A stretch of DNA of 64,000 bases from Monoplex corrugatus (GCA_030674185.1 CM060312.1:5477528-5541527); one strand, 5' to 3'. Shown: positions 41,425 through 55,200, counted from the first letter of the stretch. The notes: a model not told the origin generated them from the letters alone. Program-made: numbers and translations.

Positions 41425-44400
41425 GTGTATGTGTGTGACCAAAATGTATGAACATTCAACAAGGTCTAATTACCTGTTTCTGGATCGATCTGTATCAAAT
41501 GTAGGTCAAAGATGCAGAACATTGAAGGGTTGCACATGCATAAGTTTGGAGGTAAAGGTCAAGGTCACATGGACCATAAGAGTACCCGAAACCAACACTT
41601 TTTGAGGATGGTGTGGAAGCCACTTGTTTTCAGCAACTTCTGTTGATAGCTGAAATCTGTTACCACTGTTGACAGTGTTGTTATAGTCTACCACTGTCCT
41701 TGACACACACCACATGGCATCGGTGGCATCAGTGCATATGGAATTCATTCTGAGTGGAGAGATGTCATCTTGAGATACCAAAAATGAAACATCGATACAT
41801 ATAAATTTTTAGTTCAACTGAAGTTTCCTCAAGGTCACAGTTACCTTAAGAGGTATATTTGGGGGGGGGAGGGGGGTAATAATTTTTTATAGAAAGATTG
41901 TTAGAAAGGCTTGACCATCACTTTTATTTGTTTGTTAACACATCAGTTTTTATTCCAACTGACACGTCCTCAAGGTCATAGTGACCTTAAGAAGTACCTT
42001 TTTTGTTTTGTTATAATCTTTATATAGAAAGAGAGATTGTTAGAATGGTTTGACCATCATTTTTTGTTTGTTGTTGTTTTTTTCAGCATGTGCGAAGTTC
42101 TGGTATGGCCCAGAGAATGGTTGTTCTATGCATTGTCACTGCCAGGATGGGGAGCTTTGTGATTCCTGGACTGGTCGTTGCCCTCCTGGAAAAGGTACGT
42201 GTGTGAGTAAGGCATGTATGTGTGTGGTAGTGCAGGGGGGGGGGGGGGGGGGGAGTGGTCAGATAGTCTAGTCAGAAAGGGAGAATCAGAGATTATACCA
42301 GTATCTGTTTAAGTTTTTATTTTAATGCATGGTTGTAGAGTGCCTCGGCCGAGTTTTGTTTGTTTATTTGTTTTGCTCAGAGACTCGGCCAACATCTCCA
42401 GGTGTGATTGCCATGACAATGAATGATTTGTCACACAAAGAACAGATTATGTATTTAATACTGACATTCTCCGTGAAACTACCGCCGTTTGATAATACTG
42501 ATGTTATCAGTGAAACTACTACGGTTTGATAATACTGATGTTATCAGTGAAACTACATGTTTGATAATACTGATGTTGTCAGTGAAACTACTACTGTTTG
42601 ATAATACTGATGTTATCAGTGAAACTATCACTGTTGATAATACTGATGTTATCAGTGAAAGTACGCTGTTGATAATACTGATGTTATCACTGAAACTACG
42701 CTGTTTGATAATATGTGTTATCAGAACTATCACTGTTTGATAATACTGATGTTATCAGTGAAAGTACCGCCGTTTGATAATACTGATGTTATCACTGAAA
42801 CTACCGCTGTTTGATAATACTGATATTCATAATAAAACTACCATGTTTGATATACTGATATTATCAGTGAAACTACACTGTTTGATAATACTGATATTAT
42901 CAGTGAAACTACCACTGTTTGATAATACTGATGTTATAAGTGAAACTACAACTGTTTGATAATACTGATGTTATCAGTGAAACTACCACTGTTTGATAAT
43001 ACTGATATTATCAGTGAAACTACCGCTGTTTGATAATACTGATATTATAAGTGAAACTACAACTGTTTGATAATACTGATGTTATCAGTGAAACTACCAC
43101 TGTTTGATAATACTGATAATTATCAGTGAAACTACTACTGTTTGATAATACTGATATTATCAGTGAAACTACCACTGTTTGATAATACTGATGTTATCAG
43201 TGAAACTACCACTGTTTGATAATACTGACATTCTCTGTGAAACTACTGCTGTTTGATAATACTATTATAAGTGAAACTACCACTGTTTGATAATACTGAT
43301 GTTATCAGTGAAACTACCACTGTTTGATAATACTGATGTTATCAGTGAAACTACCACTGTTTGATAATACTGATGTTATCAGTGAAACTACCGCTGTTTG
43401 ATAATACTGATGTTATCAGTGAAACTACCACTGTTTGATAATACTGATGTTATCAGTGAAACTACCACTGTTTGATAATACTGATGTTATCAGTGAAACT
43501 ACCACTGTTTGATAATACCGATATTCTCCGTGAAACTACCACTGTTTGATAATACTGATATTATCAGTGAAACTACCACTGTTTGATAATACTGATGTTA
43601 TCAGTGAAACTACCACTGTTTGATAATACTGATGTTATCAGTGAAACTACCACTGTTTGATAATACTGATGTTATCAGTGAAACTACCACTGTTTGATAA
43701 TACTGATGTTATCAGTGAAACTACCGCTGTTTGATAATACTGATGTTATCAGTGAAACACCACTGTTTGATAATACTGATATTATCAGTGAAACTACCAC
43801 TGTTTGATAATACTGATGTTATCAGTGAAACTACCACTGTTTGATAATACTGATATTATCAGTGAAACTACCACTGTTTGATAATACTGATGTTATCAGT
43901 GAAACTACCACTGTTTGATAATACTGATGTTATCAGTGAAACTACCACTGTTTGATAATACTGATATTCATAGTGAAACTACCACTGTTTGATAATACTG
44001 ATATTCTCTGGGAAACTTCTGCTTTCAGGGCGCACAAATCCGAGATACTTTTGGTGGCTCTGCCCTGCCGGCTATTAATAGCGCGCATCTTTCCCCTTCC
44101 CTTCCACTTCCCACACCCTTTTCATCCATCCCGCTGCCGTGTATAGCGCACTCAGCTTCCTTCTTTATCACTAGGGCTTGAGCACAAAGGCGCGCTACAG
44201 AGATAAGACTTTGGTCGACCCTGCCTGGCTAAAAATAGCACTCGCACTTGCAGGCGATGCTGGCTTGCAACTAAAGTGTGTCAGAATGGCTGGGAAAATG
44301 CAGCCGTGCTTTTTGATAATACTGATATTCACGATGAAAATTGCCACTGTTTGATAATACTTGATATTCCTGGTGAAAACTACTGCTGTTTCATGATATC

Positions 44401-46175
44401 GTTATAAAAAGTTTCTTTTGTGTACTTGTTGTTTATATGTCAATGATACCTTTTTCTGTTGTGTGAATTTATATCATCGTCTGTTACCACTTTGTTTGTT
44501 GATGTCTGTTGTAAATTGGAATGACATGATAATGAAGAAAACAAAACAGACAGAACCGAATCAGTTGTATAGTGCAAACAGTTCACATCAGATGCATTCT
44601 TATTGCACTTTTTATGGTAATAGACCATTGTTGTATTTTCATATCTTAAGAATAATAGGTCTGATTTATTGGGGAGAAAAAATCCTACATTATATAGTCA
44701 GTTCACTTTGTGTGAATATTTCATGTATATATGGATGTATGGATATGATAAGTTTTCTTTTTTTTTTTTTTTTTTTAACCCTTTCACTCTTGCACCCTAT
44801 TCACCAGCTGCAAAAACTTAACCCTTTTGTTCCCTTACCCTATCCCCAGCTTCCTGCAGGAAGCTGATGGATAAGGTGAGAGAGTGAAAGGGTTAAGATT
44901 TTGCTTTGCTGTCATAGAGATAATGCAGGATGCTAGCGGATAGGGTGAGGGAGTCAAAGGGTTAAGGATCATTGCATTTATGCAGATTCATGTGTGTTCA
45001 CCTTTTTTTTTTCAATCCTATCCCATTTTTAAGGCATTCTAATGTCCACAGAAGCTGGGACAATTTTACAGTGCTGCGATGATGATGACGATGGGGATGA
45101 GAATCATGATGCCATGGACTTCCATCTAGGATTGAAACTGACAGGGCTGCACTGTATGTTCCTAATATGTGTTGGCATCAACCAGGCCCTGGAAATAAAG
45201 ACACTGCAGTGTTAGTCAGTAGATTTTAACAACAGCCCCAGTGATGCATCCGTGAAGATTCCATGGGGATGCCGGGGGCTCTTTCAGTATTAATAGTATC
45301 CCCACTTCTGGAAATTCTGTGCTATTTTCCTTTTTCTGTCATTCTCTTTGTTTCTACCTTGTTCCTTTGCTTTCTGTCATTTCTTCCTGTCATTTTCTGC
45401 CTTGCTGGTCCATTCATCTGTATGTGTTTGATAAAGTCTTACAAATGTTTCTCTTAGGATTGATAATTGGGTACATGTATTGAGTGCATTTTTGGCTCTT
45501 GGGAAGTGAGATATGCCTCGGGGTGGGAGGAGGATATGTGTGTGTGTGCCAGAGAGTAGGTACTAATATTTGATATTATTAACGGTGTGTATGTGCTTGT
45601 GGGATGGAGTGACAGAGGTCCGCCATGTATGATGAAAATTATATTAGGCCTATGTTTCTATGTTCGATGTAATGTGTATTGTACAGTTTGTAAGCGCTTA
45701 GGGCTTTCCAGAAAGATTAGGCGCTCTAAATGCCCTTAATAATAATAATAATAATATGCAGAAGCAATTTTAGGTTATTTAGACCTGTTCTTGTATATAT
45801 TTTAGTGTCCTTAGTTATGTTTGAATTTATGTTTAGACATTTTTTTTAGATCCCCTGTGTGATAAATCAGATGAAGTGGTCAGTACCAGGGACATCTCTG
45901 TTTCTGGTCCACTCTCCTGGAACAAACTTCCTCTCTCAGTCCGTCAGCAACCTACTTTTGTCTCCTTCAAGTCCGCTCTCAAAACTCACCTTTTCTCTCC
46001 TGCATAAAATCCTAACCTCACTCAACCCTCCCCTCTGCAGCCTGTCTCCGCTCGGAGGGAATCACATGGTTATAATATATAATTGTATGCTATGCTCTCT
46101 ATAATTTTCCATTGCTTTTATTCTTGCTTTTATTGCTTTTATTCTTTCTCCCCATTTATAGCCATGCGTGTGTGT

Positions 46176-46212
<37 letters not shown>

Positions 46213-49200
46213 TGTATGTGTGCGTGCGTGTGTGTGCGAGCGTGCGTGCCTGCGTGTGTGTCTGCTTCAGCGCTTAGATTTGATTTTATCAAGATTTTGC
46301 GCTATATAAATATTGTAATTATTATTAATTATTATTATTTTTTCCCCCTTTTCTTTCCCCTGTTGAAGTACTGTATGTGCATTGAAATGGTTATAGCCCT
46401 GATATGCTGTATGCAGTCGGCTGGGCTTGAAGCAACAATAAGAATAAGAATTACATCCGTGAAGTGGATGAGACTTGACTGTGTGGTCCCAGCCTTCCCA
46501 TCGAGCCCATAGCACGCTCAACTCTGGTTAGGAGCCACTTGGTGCCAAAAAGTCGCACAATAACTTTAATAGGACTGATGGAATTTGAACGCTCAGTCTT
46601 CCAGACAGTAGTCTGTTGTGCTGACCACTGCATCTTGGAGACTGGTGATCTGTTAAACTCTTTGACTCCCTCAGCCTATCCGCCAGCGTCCTGCATTGTT
46701 AGCCATGACAGCCAAGCAAAAATTTAATCCTTTCACTTCCTCACCTTGTCCACCAGCTTCCTGCAGGAAGCTGGTGGATAGGGTGAGAGATTGAAAGGGT
46801 TAAGTTTTTGCAGCTGGCAAACAGGATGTGGGAGTGAAAGGGTCAGGTTTTTCTGCTGTTTGTGTTATTCATAAATTAAGCCAACAACTTCTTCAAGGTT
46901 TGCTAAACAACATATCATTCATCTAAGCTGAACAGATGTGGTTTGGTAATTTCATGTAATAGCACAGACATGTCTAATTTTCCCACTGTTGTGTTGTTCA
47001 GAGATTGTGCCAACAACACCATCAACGGTTGCCACAACAACTTCCGATTCACACTCCCCATCATTGACTACTACCACCATTGCCCCTGCCACACCTGTAG
47101 TTCCATCTTCTAGCTCAGTGTCTGTGACTACTCGTCCCTCACCAGTGTCTGTCAGCACCACTGAGCCAAGGTCAGCGGTTTCTTCATCAGTTGAACCAGA
47201 CTTAACAGCTACCGACAGCGTGACTGAGAGAACAAGTGACAGGTCTACTCCCGTGGTCAAGATGGTGACGACTGATACAGCATTCACTGACCCAGTTGTG
47301 TCGCACAGTTACACCGACCGGCAGGTCTCCAGCTCTTCACGCCCTTTCAGCTCATCATCAGTGCTGCCAGAGTTTTCACAGACGACCAGTGCTGTCGGTT
47401 CTACTCTGGATCCACGGCATGAATCTACTGACGGCGCAGAACAGCCATCTACCTCTGACGCTATCTCAGTGAGTGTGACGTCGGCCACCAGCGAGGGTGA
47501 GTCTGTGTCGTCAACTGTTTCAGCAGCCACGCAGACACATACGGACAGGGTTAGCCTGTCACCAGATATAACCAGTGCCTTGCCCAGCACCACCACTACC
47601 AGTGAAGAAATGACATACACCATGTCTGTCGCACAAACCTCCCTGGAGAGCAGACGCGTTACAGATTTGCAGATGACAAACAGCGACGCCAGCAACAGGA
47701 ACGCTGACAATGACCAGGGGTCATCCTCCTTGGTGGGTGTGTTGGTGGGTGTGGTGGCGGCAGTGGTGGTGGTGGTATTGGCGTTTGTGGCAGTGGTCAT
47801 GTATAGGTGAGTACACAGAAGGTAACATGCTTTGTCCTTGAATAAGGTTTCTTATCCAGAATCAGAATTTTCTTGAAAGCTTTCTGTCCTTTCAAGGTCC
47901 TCTGTAGAGTTGTCAGGGGCTCTTTCAATATAAACAGTATGTCCACCTTCTGGAAATTCTGTGCTAGAAATTTCCTTGTTTCTGTCTCTCTTGTTTGTTT
48001 CTGCCTTTCGCTTTTACCTTCTGTCATCTCCTCCTATTTTTTTTTTTTGCCTTGCAGGTCCATTCACCTGTATGTGTTCTGTATAATCTTACATACTTTC
48101 TATTGGGATTGATAATATGGTGCATGTGTTCAGTACATGTTTGGCTCACAGGAAATACAAGGTGTAGAAGCAGTTTAGCTAATATAAGCCAATTTTTTAT
48201 ATGTTTTAGTGTCCTTAGTTGTCATCATATTTGTATTCAGGTTTGTTTTTTAAACCCTCTCTGCATGGTCAACAGCATGGGCGTATCCTTAGATTAACAC
48301 GCAAACACATTCTTATGTATGCTTAATTTTCATTTCTATTTTTTTGTTTGTTTGTTGTTTCAAAGTCAGCGAGGTATTGTGTACATTCTGTGATGGTCAT
48401 AGCCCTGGTGTGACTCAGCACAGTTGACTGGGCATTAACTCTTTGACGATGGGCTACTTCGATCGAAGTAACAGCTGAGCTCTCACTGAGGACGGGCTAC
48501 TTCGCTCATAGTAACAGACGGTCTAGGGTATATAACTCCCTCTACTTTTCAAAACAAGTGTGACTGCCCGCGCCCAAGCAAACAGGAACCAGAAGAACAA
48601 GAAAACCAATACAAGCGCGTATCCAACAAAACAAAACAAAACAAGCGCAAATTTTCGGCCAACTAGCCTTTGTCAAGCGCGAACGCACGGTCACAAACAG
48701 ATCACAGACACCAAACAATGGATAATAAAAACGGGACTAAAAACTTCCCTGCCGCCTCGTCCAGTGGGTAAGAAATGGAATGCCCATGTTGTCATGAGCA
48801 GTAGTAAGAAGTGGGGAGAGGGGAGGCAACTATGATGTCAAAAGGGAAGTGAGATGAGTTCTGCAATTTTGAGAAGTGGCCATGCTATATCGGTATAGCC
48901 CTGTTCTGAAAAGGCACAGGGCAAGAGCCAAGAGGTAAGGGAGTAGATTGTGCCCAGTGCCATGAATCTGGTAGGCCTGGGAACAGGAAGAAACATGAAA
49001 CGGCATGTCTGAATTCTGTTGCGCAATGGATTACTTATGGTTTGTCATTAAGACCATATGGTTTGCGTGTTCCAAGTTTATTTATGAGGTGGGATTCTCT
49101 GTCTTTCCTGTCTATGGTGCTGTTATTGTATAGAAGCCACAGACTTTTCACTCGGATGTCATTGATTGAGTGGTCTGATTGGTTGAAGTGATTGGGGATA

Positions 49201-52200
49201 GTTTTATCCCTTTGGTGGCGGATATCAGCCAAGTGTTCTTTGAAATGTGTGTCAAGGGTGCGTCCAGTTTCACCAATATACAGTTGGGAACATTTAGAGC
49301 AGCTGATCAAGTAGACAATGTTATAAGTTTGACAGTTGAAATGTTTTGTAATTCTCATATGAGATTTGGGGCCTTTGACTGTGGTGGCTGTGCACAAGAA
49401 AGGACATGTCTTGCATTTAGGTTTGTTGCATGGAGAGGTTCCTGGAGGTTGGCTGACTGGTTTGCTGAGATTTGAATGCACCAGCAAGTCGCGGAGATTT
49501 GTGTCTCTCTTGTAGACGATCAAAGGGCGCTGGTCAAAGGTTTCACCTGTAGTGGGACTGGATTGCAGAATGTTCCAGTTGGACAAGATGATCCTTTTTA
49601 CGAGGTGCATGGACGGGTGGTAAACTAGACTGAGGACTGGCCGATCCTCTGTGGCAGCTTTGGGCTTCGAATGGAGGGCATTTGGCCGAGAGACAGAGTT
49701 GACTTTTTTCTGGGCTTCACTGATGACCTCGAGTGGGTAATGTCTGCGCAGGAAAAATCTAGTCATTTCATCTGCTTTGTCCCTCTACTTTTGTTATGCT
49801 AATGATTTAGTAGTTGGCAGTTGCTTCCCTTGTGGAGGAAATTTACGTTGAACGCTTCAGCTACGTTTTGCCAGTTTCTTTGTCTAAAATCGATGGATAA
49901 GTTCACTTGCACCCGGTTCTCAGTGATTTCACTGTGGCAGCCCTAGGCCAGTAGGAGAGCTCAGCTGTGGCAAGTGCAGTCACAATAGAGTTAAACAGAG
50001 CAATAATTTTTTAAAGAAGTCCTTTGAAGGAATCATCTCCGGACAAAACCATGCCTGCTTGGCCTGCCTCACAGTAGACCGTTGGGTCTGAGGAAGAATC
50101 TGTGAGTGAATTGAAAGTTTACAAGAGAGTCAATGCAGATTCATTGCCGAGCAACCTCTGTTCAATAATGGCAGAATCAGGTACCATCTTGCAGTCTGAA
50201 GAAAAATCAGTATTATAATGATGAAAATAAATTGGCCAATCTGAAATGTTACTGGTTTTGAGTGCTTTAGCTCTGAATGCATGGTTGTCAGTCTTCTGGT
50301 TCAGTGTCCTAGGTCATTTTTTGAAAGATGAGAGTTTTGAAATTGGGTGGTAAGGATAGAAGATTTCACTCATTCTGATGTAATATTGTATCACCTAAGT
50401 TGTTATGCAGTGTCTGTTGAGTTAACTCATTCGTATTTTCAAAGTGACTGCTCAGCATATTTTAGTCACCCTTTCACTCTTTAAGTCACAGAGAAAGACT
50501 TACCTGTTCGCCCAGGCCCTCCATTGTTGATATCATAGTTGCTTATCCATTCTATGTACTTCTGTGTCAAACTATTGATCATGTGGCATTGTGTATGTTT
50601 ATAACCATATGTGTGTGTACAGTCAGACATTGTTAGTATATATTCAGTTGTACATATTTATTAATGTGTGTATTCTAATTTGTATGTTATGAGTCATGTA
50701 TCAGTACTTCTATATGTATCACATTCTATGTATTGTAAAATGTGTAATGTGCAGTGAATCCAATTGAGTTTGGAAAATATTACTACAATTCATTTGACTG
50801 TGACTGCATTGTGTTATGTAAAGCTGAGAGGTCATATGCAGATGTCTCTATTGTGCGCAGGAAAACACTGAGAGAGATGGAAAAGGCTGGTGAAAACGCA
50901 GACAACATTTGTGGTGAGTAATGGAAATAAAAGTGATAAAGAAAACAAAATGATAAAGTTGACAGCGATACTGATGATGAAACATTTACAGAGCACACGT
51001 CTTATGATACTAAAGCTCATGCACTATGCATGCTCAGTTGACAGAACTATGCAACGTACACACAGTTAAACATATTTAGTGATATGGTGCTGTTGAAGAG
51101 GGGTTCCATACTTCGATTGGACTCAATCAGGGCTGCTGTCTGTCCCCACACACTGTTCAACATATTTCTAAAACGCATCATGACTGACGCACTTGAAGAT
51201 CAAATCAGCACAGTCAGTGTTGCTGGAGAAACCATCACAAACCTTTGTTTTGCAGATAGCATTGATGGTGTGACAGGCAGTGAGCAAGAATTTGCTGGCT
51301 TGTTAAAAGACTGGATGAAACATCAACAAATGGCTTAGAAATCAGCGCCATGAAGATCAAATTGACGGCCAGCCACAACACCACCATCACCACTGTTATT
51401 GTTGTTTAAAGCCCAGCCGACTGCATAGAGCCACATCAGGGCTATAACTGCTTCAAGACACATTCAAAACTTCAACAGGAAAATAAAAAGAAAAGAAAAT
51501 TAAATACATATATCAATGCACTCGCGCACATTATCTAAGGGCATGCCCCTGGCGTTGACCACTCTGTTCAATGTATCACACAGAGGATTTAAAAAACATA
51601 CCTAAATACAAATGTAAGCATACCTAAGGACATAAAAACATGTATAAATTATCTGAAATTGCTTTTGCCTATCTCGCCTCCATAGAGCCAAAATGTACTT
51701 AACACATGTACCCAATTATCAATCCTTAAAAAAAGTATGTAAAATTTTATCAAACACATATAGGTGAGTGGACCAGCACGGCAGAAAATGATCAGGAAGA
51801 AATAACAGAAAGCAAAGGAGGAATAAAGAAACAAAGACAGTGACAGAAAAGAGGAAATTTCTAGCACAGAATTTCCAGAATGTGGGGATACTATTTATAC
51901 TGAAAGAGCCCCCGGCATCCCCACGGGAGAACCATCACCACTGATATAAATATCCATGGATTGAAGCCAGGAACTGTTCAACAATTCACTTAGCTGAGAT
52001 CATCATTGGCAATGAGGGATCTAAACCAGAAATCCTTTCAAGGACAGCAAAGACAAAAACACCATTATCCACACTGAAAGCTGTATGGAAGGACAAGAAA
52101 ATCTCCATGAAACACAAGATCAGACTTTTAGTTTGCTGGTATATCCATCTTCCCGTATACATGAGACAGAGACTGTCACAGCTGATTTGGAAAGATATAT

Positions 52201-55200
52201 CGAAGGCATGGAAGTGAGATGTTATTGTAAGACACTAAACATCAGGTACACTGATACACCAGTGGACAGGTGTGCCAAACCATCAAGCAGCACGTTAAAC
52301 AATACAGGGATCTGAAAAACAAGAAGATCGAAACAGAACGCACATTCAATACGACAAGACAAGACAGGCGCAAATTTTCGGCCAACTGGCCTTTGTCAAG
52401 CGCAAATGCACAATCACAAACGAACACCAAACACAAAATCATGAGAAAAGACTAAAACTTCCCTGCCGCCTCGTGATTGTGCATTTGCACCTGGCTTGTC
52501 TTGTTGTATTCGATGCGCGTTCTGATTCGATCTTGTTTTTCTGGTTCCTGTTTGCTTGGATGCGGGCAGCCGCACTTGTTTTGGATTTCGTAACACAGGG
52601 ATCTGTTGTCATCAGTTAAGAAAAGAAAACAACATTGTCATGGCCATGTAACAAGATCCAGTGGCCTTGATAAATCAGTCCTCCAGGTATGGCCATGTAA
52701 CAAGATCCAGTGGCCTTGATAAATCAGTCCTCCAGGTATGGCCATGTAACAAGATCCAATGGCCTTGATAAATCAGTCCTCCAGGTATGGCCATGTAACA
52801 AGATCCAATGGCCTTGATAAATCAGTCCTCCAGGTATGACCATGTAACAAGATCCAGTGGCCTTGATAAATCAGTCCTCCAGGTATGGCCATGTAACAAG
52901 ATCCAGTGGCCTTGATAAATCAGTCCTCCAGGTATGGCCATGTAACAAGATCCAATGGCCTTGATAAATCAATCCTCCAGGTATGGCTATGTAACAAGAT
53001 CCAGCGGCCTTGATAAATCAGTCCTCCAGGTATGGCCATGTAACAAGATCCAGCGGCCTTGACAAATCAGTCCTCCAGGTATGGCCATGTAACAAGATCC
53101 AGTGGCCTTGATAAATCAGAGCTCCAGGTATGGCCATGTAACAAGATCCAGTGGCCTTGATAAATCAGTCCTCCAGGTATGGCCATGTAACAAGATCCAG
53201 TGGCCTTGATAAATCAGTCCTCCAGGTATGGCCATGTAACAAGATCCAGTGGCCTTGATAAATCAGTCCTCCAGGTATGGCCATGTAACAAGATCCAGTG
53301 GCCTTGATAAATCAGTCCTCCAGGTATGGCCATGTAACAAGATCCAGTGGCCTTGATAAATCAGTCCTCCAGGTATGGCCATGTAACAAGATCCAGTGGC
53401 CTTGATAAATCAGTCTTCCAGGTATGGCATGTAACAAGACCATGGCCTTGAAAATCAGTTTCCTAGTGTATGGCCATGTAACAGATCCAGTGCCTTGATA
53501 AATCAGTCTCAGGTTTGCCATGTAACAGATCCATGGCCTTTAATTCTCGTATGCTGTACAAGATCAGGCTTGTTGTTCGTACTGTACAAGATCATGCTTC
53601 TGTATCAGCTTCCTTGATGTAACGTCCTTGCTGATCATCGGGTTGAGACGTTAGTCACTGTTCAGAGTCTTAGGTCAGCTGGCCAGAAGATCCTGCTTGT
53701 AATCTCTCAGTATGGCTGTAAAAGATCAGCTTGTAATTATGTTCAGATATGTCTGTACAAACATCTATGCCTTGTATATTCCAGAGCCTTTACAAGTCCA
53801 GTGGTTGTTAGAATGTCATGAAGTCTGTTTGGTATGTCATGTATAAGATCCAGTTGTGTTGTAGATATCTTCAAGTCAGTTGGTTGTCAAACTGATCCTA
53901 GCTGATCAGTTGTCTTTGACAGCTGTCCTTACTAACAGCTGTGTTTGCATGTTGAAATCCTTATGGGTTGAATGATCATGACCTGTCTAAGTCAGCTTTT
54001 GTGCTAACATGTACCTACTGATCAGCTTTGTGGTTGTAAATCTACAGTCACTTTGTGTTGTATGTCAACTGTCTATGGCCTTTGTATGTTTCAGAATGGC
54101 CTTACAAGTCAGCTTGTGTGCACTGTACTGAGTCAGCTGTTGGCTGTTACGACTCGTTTGGTGTTTCAGACGTCCTACTGAGTCACTTGTGTTGTGTAGA
54201 ACTGTCCTATGAAATCAATGCTTATAACACTTTGTGTTGTGTCATATCCTTTCATGTTAGACATGGTCACGGCAGCTTTGTTGTTTCAAGGTACAGTGTT
54301 GTGTTGAGTAGGGTAGGTTGCAGAAGTCATTTGTGTGTTTCAAACTCTTATGGTCAGCTTTGTGTACGATTCTGAGGTTGGAACGTTTGAAGTCAAGTGT
54401 TGTTTCAACTTAAGTCAGATGCGAGCAGTGTTAACTGACACTTTGTTGAGAATGTCCTTACTGAATTAGTTTAACTTTGTTCACTGCTTCACTGTCTTAT
54501 GAATCTACATTTGTCAGAACTGATACTAGTAGTAGGTTTGTATGTAGTTGAGTATGTTTAGATAGGTTACTACGCGATTGTGTGCTTACTAGTCACTTTG
54601 TGTGTCTAACGCTTGAAGCTTGGTTGTGACTTCCTTACTGAGTCAGCTTGTGTTGTCAGAATGTCCTAGAACAGCTGTGTTTTGTAGAATCCTATAGTGT
54701 TGTGTTCAGAATGTGTTGAAATGTTTGTCATGTTCGAACTGGTTTAAGTCAGGTTGTGTTGTGTCAAACTGTCTTATGAAGTCAGCTTTGTGTTGTCAAC
54801 TGATCTTACTGAAGTCAGCTTTGTGTGTTGTCAGAACTGTCTTCTGATCGCTTGTGTGTTGTCAGAACTGATCCTTTGAAGTCAGTTTTGTTGTTGTCAG
54901 AACTGTCCTTACTGAAGTCAGCTTTGTGTTGTCAGGCCTGAATCAGTCTTGGTTGCAGAACATCCATGCTGATAGTTTGTGTTGTCAGAAATCCTTACTG
55001 ACAGTTGGTCTGTTAGTTCTCAGAAGACTTTTACTGAAGCGCTCTTGTGTTGTCAGAACTGATCCTTACTGAAGTCAGCTTTGTGTTGTTGTCAGAACTG
55101 ATCCTTACTGAAGTCAGCTTTGTGTTGTTGTCAGAACTGATCCTTACTGAAGTCAGCTTTGTGTTGTTCTCAGAACTGATCCTTACTGAAGTCAGATTTG

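Larger units (their letters stand above)
45256..46442 (+). mobile_element. F2 repeat, copy 8, with two nested insertions
   Basis: F2 parts are 45256-45516, 45754-45898 and 46326-46442. The first break holds a short element, the second an L2-like LINE end. Confidence 0.75.

Noticed and set aside
42455..44390. Regular repeat-spacer look resembling a CRISPR array
   Set aside because: The spacers are identical to each other, the host is eukaryotic and there are no cas genes. It is a minisatellite.
46989..47810. Stand-alone 273-codon mucin-like gene starting at 46989
   Set aside because: The upstream bases are an intron end (TTGTTCAG) and the phase fits exon 6; it is exon 7 of the R-PTP.
49035..49766. 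Host GIY-YIG nuclease gene
   Set aside because: It lies inside a unit with a 13-bp target duplication and Penelope-like architecture, in reverse to the host gene and within its intron.
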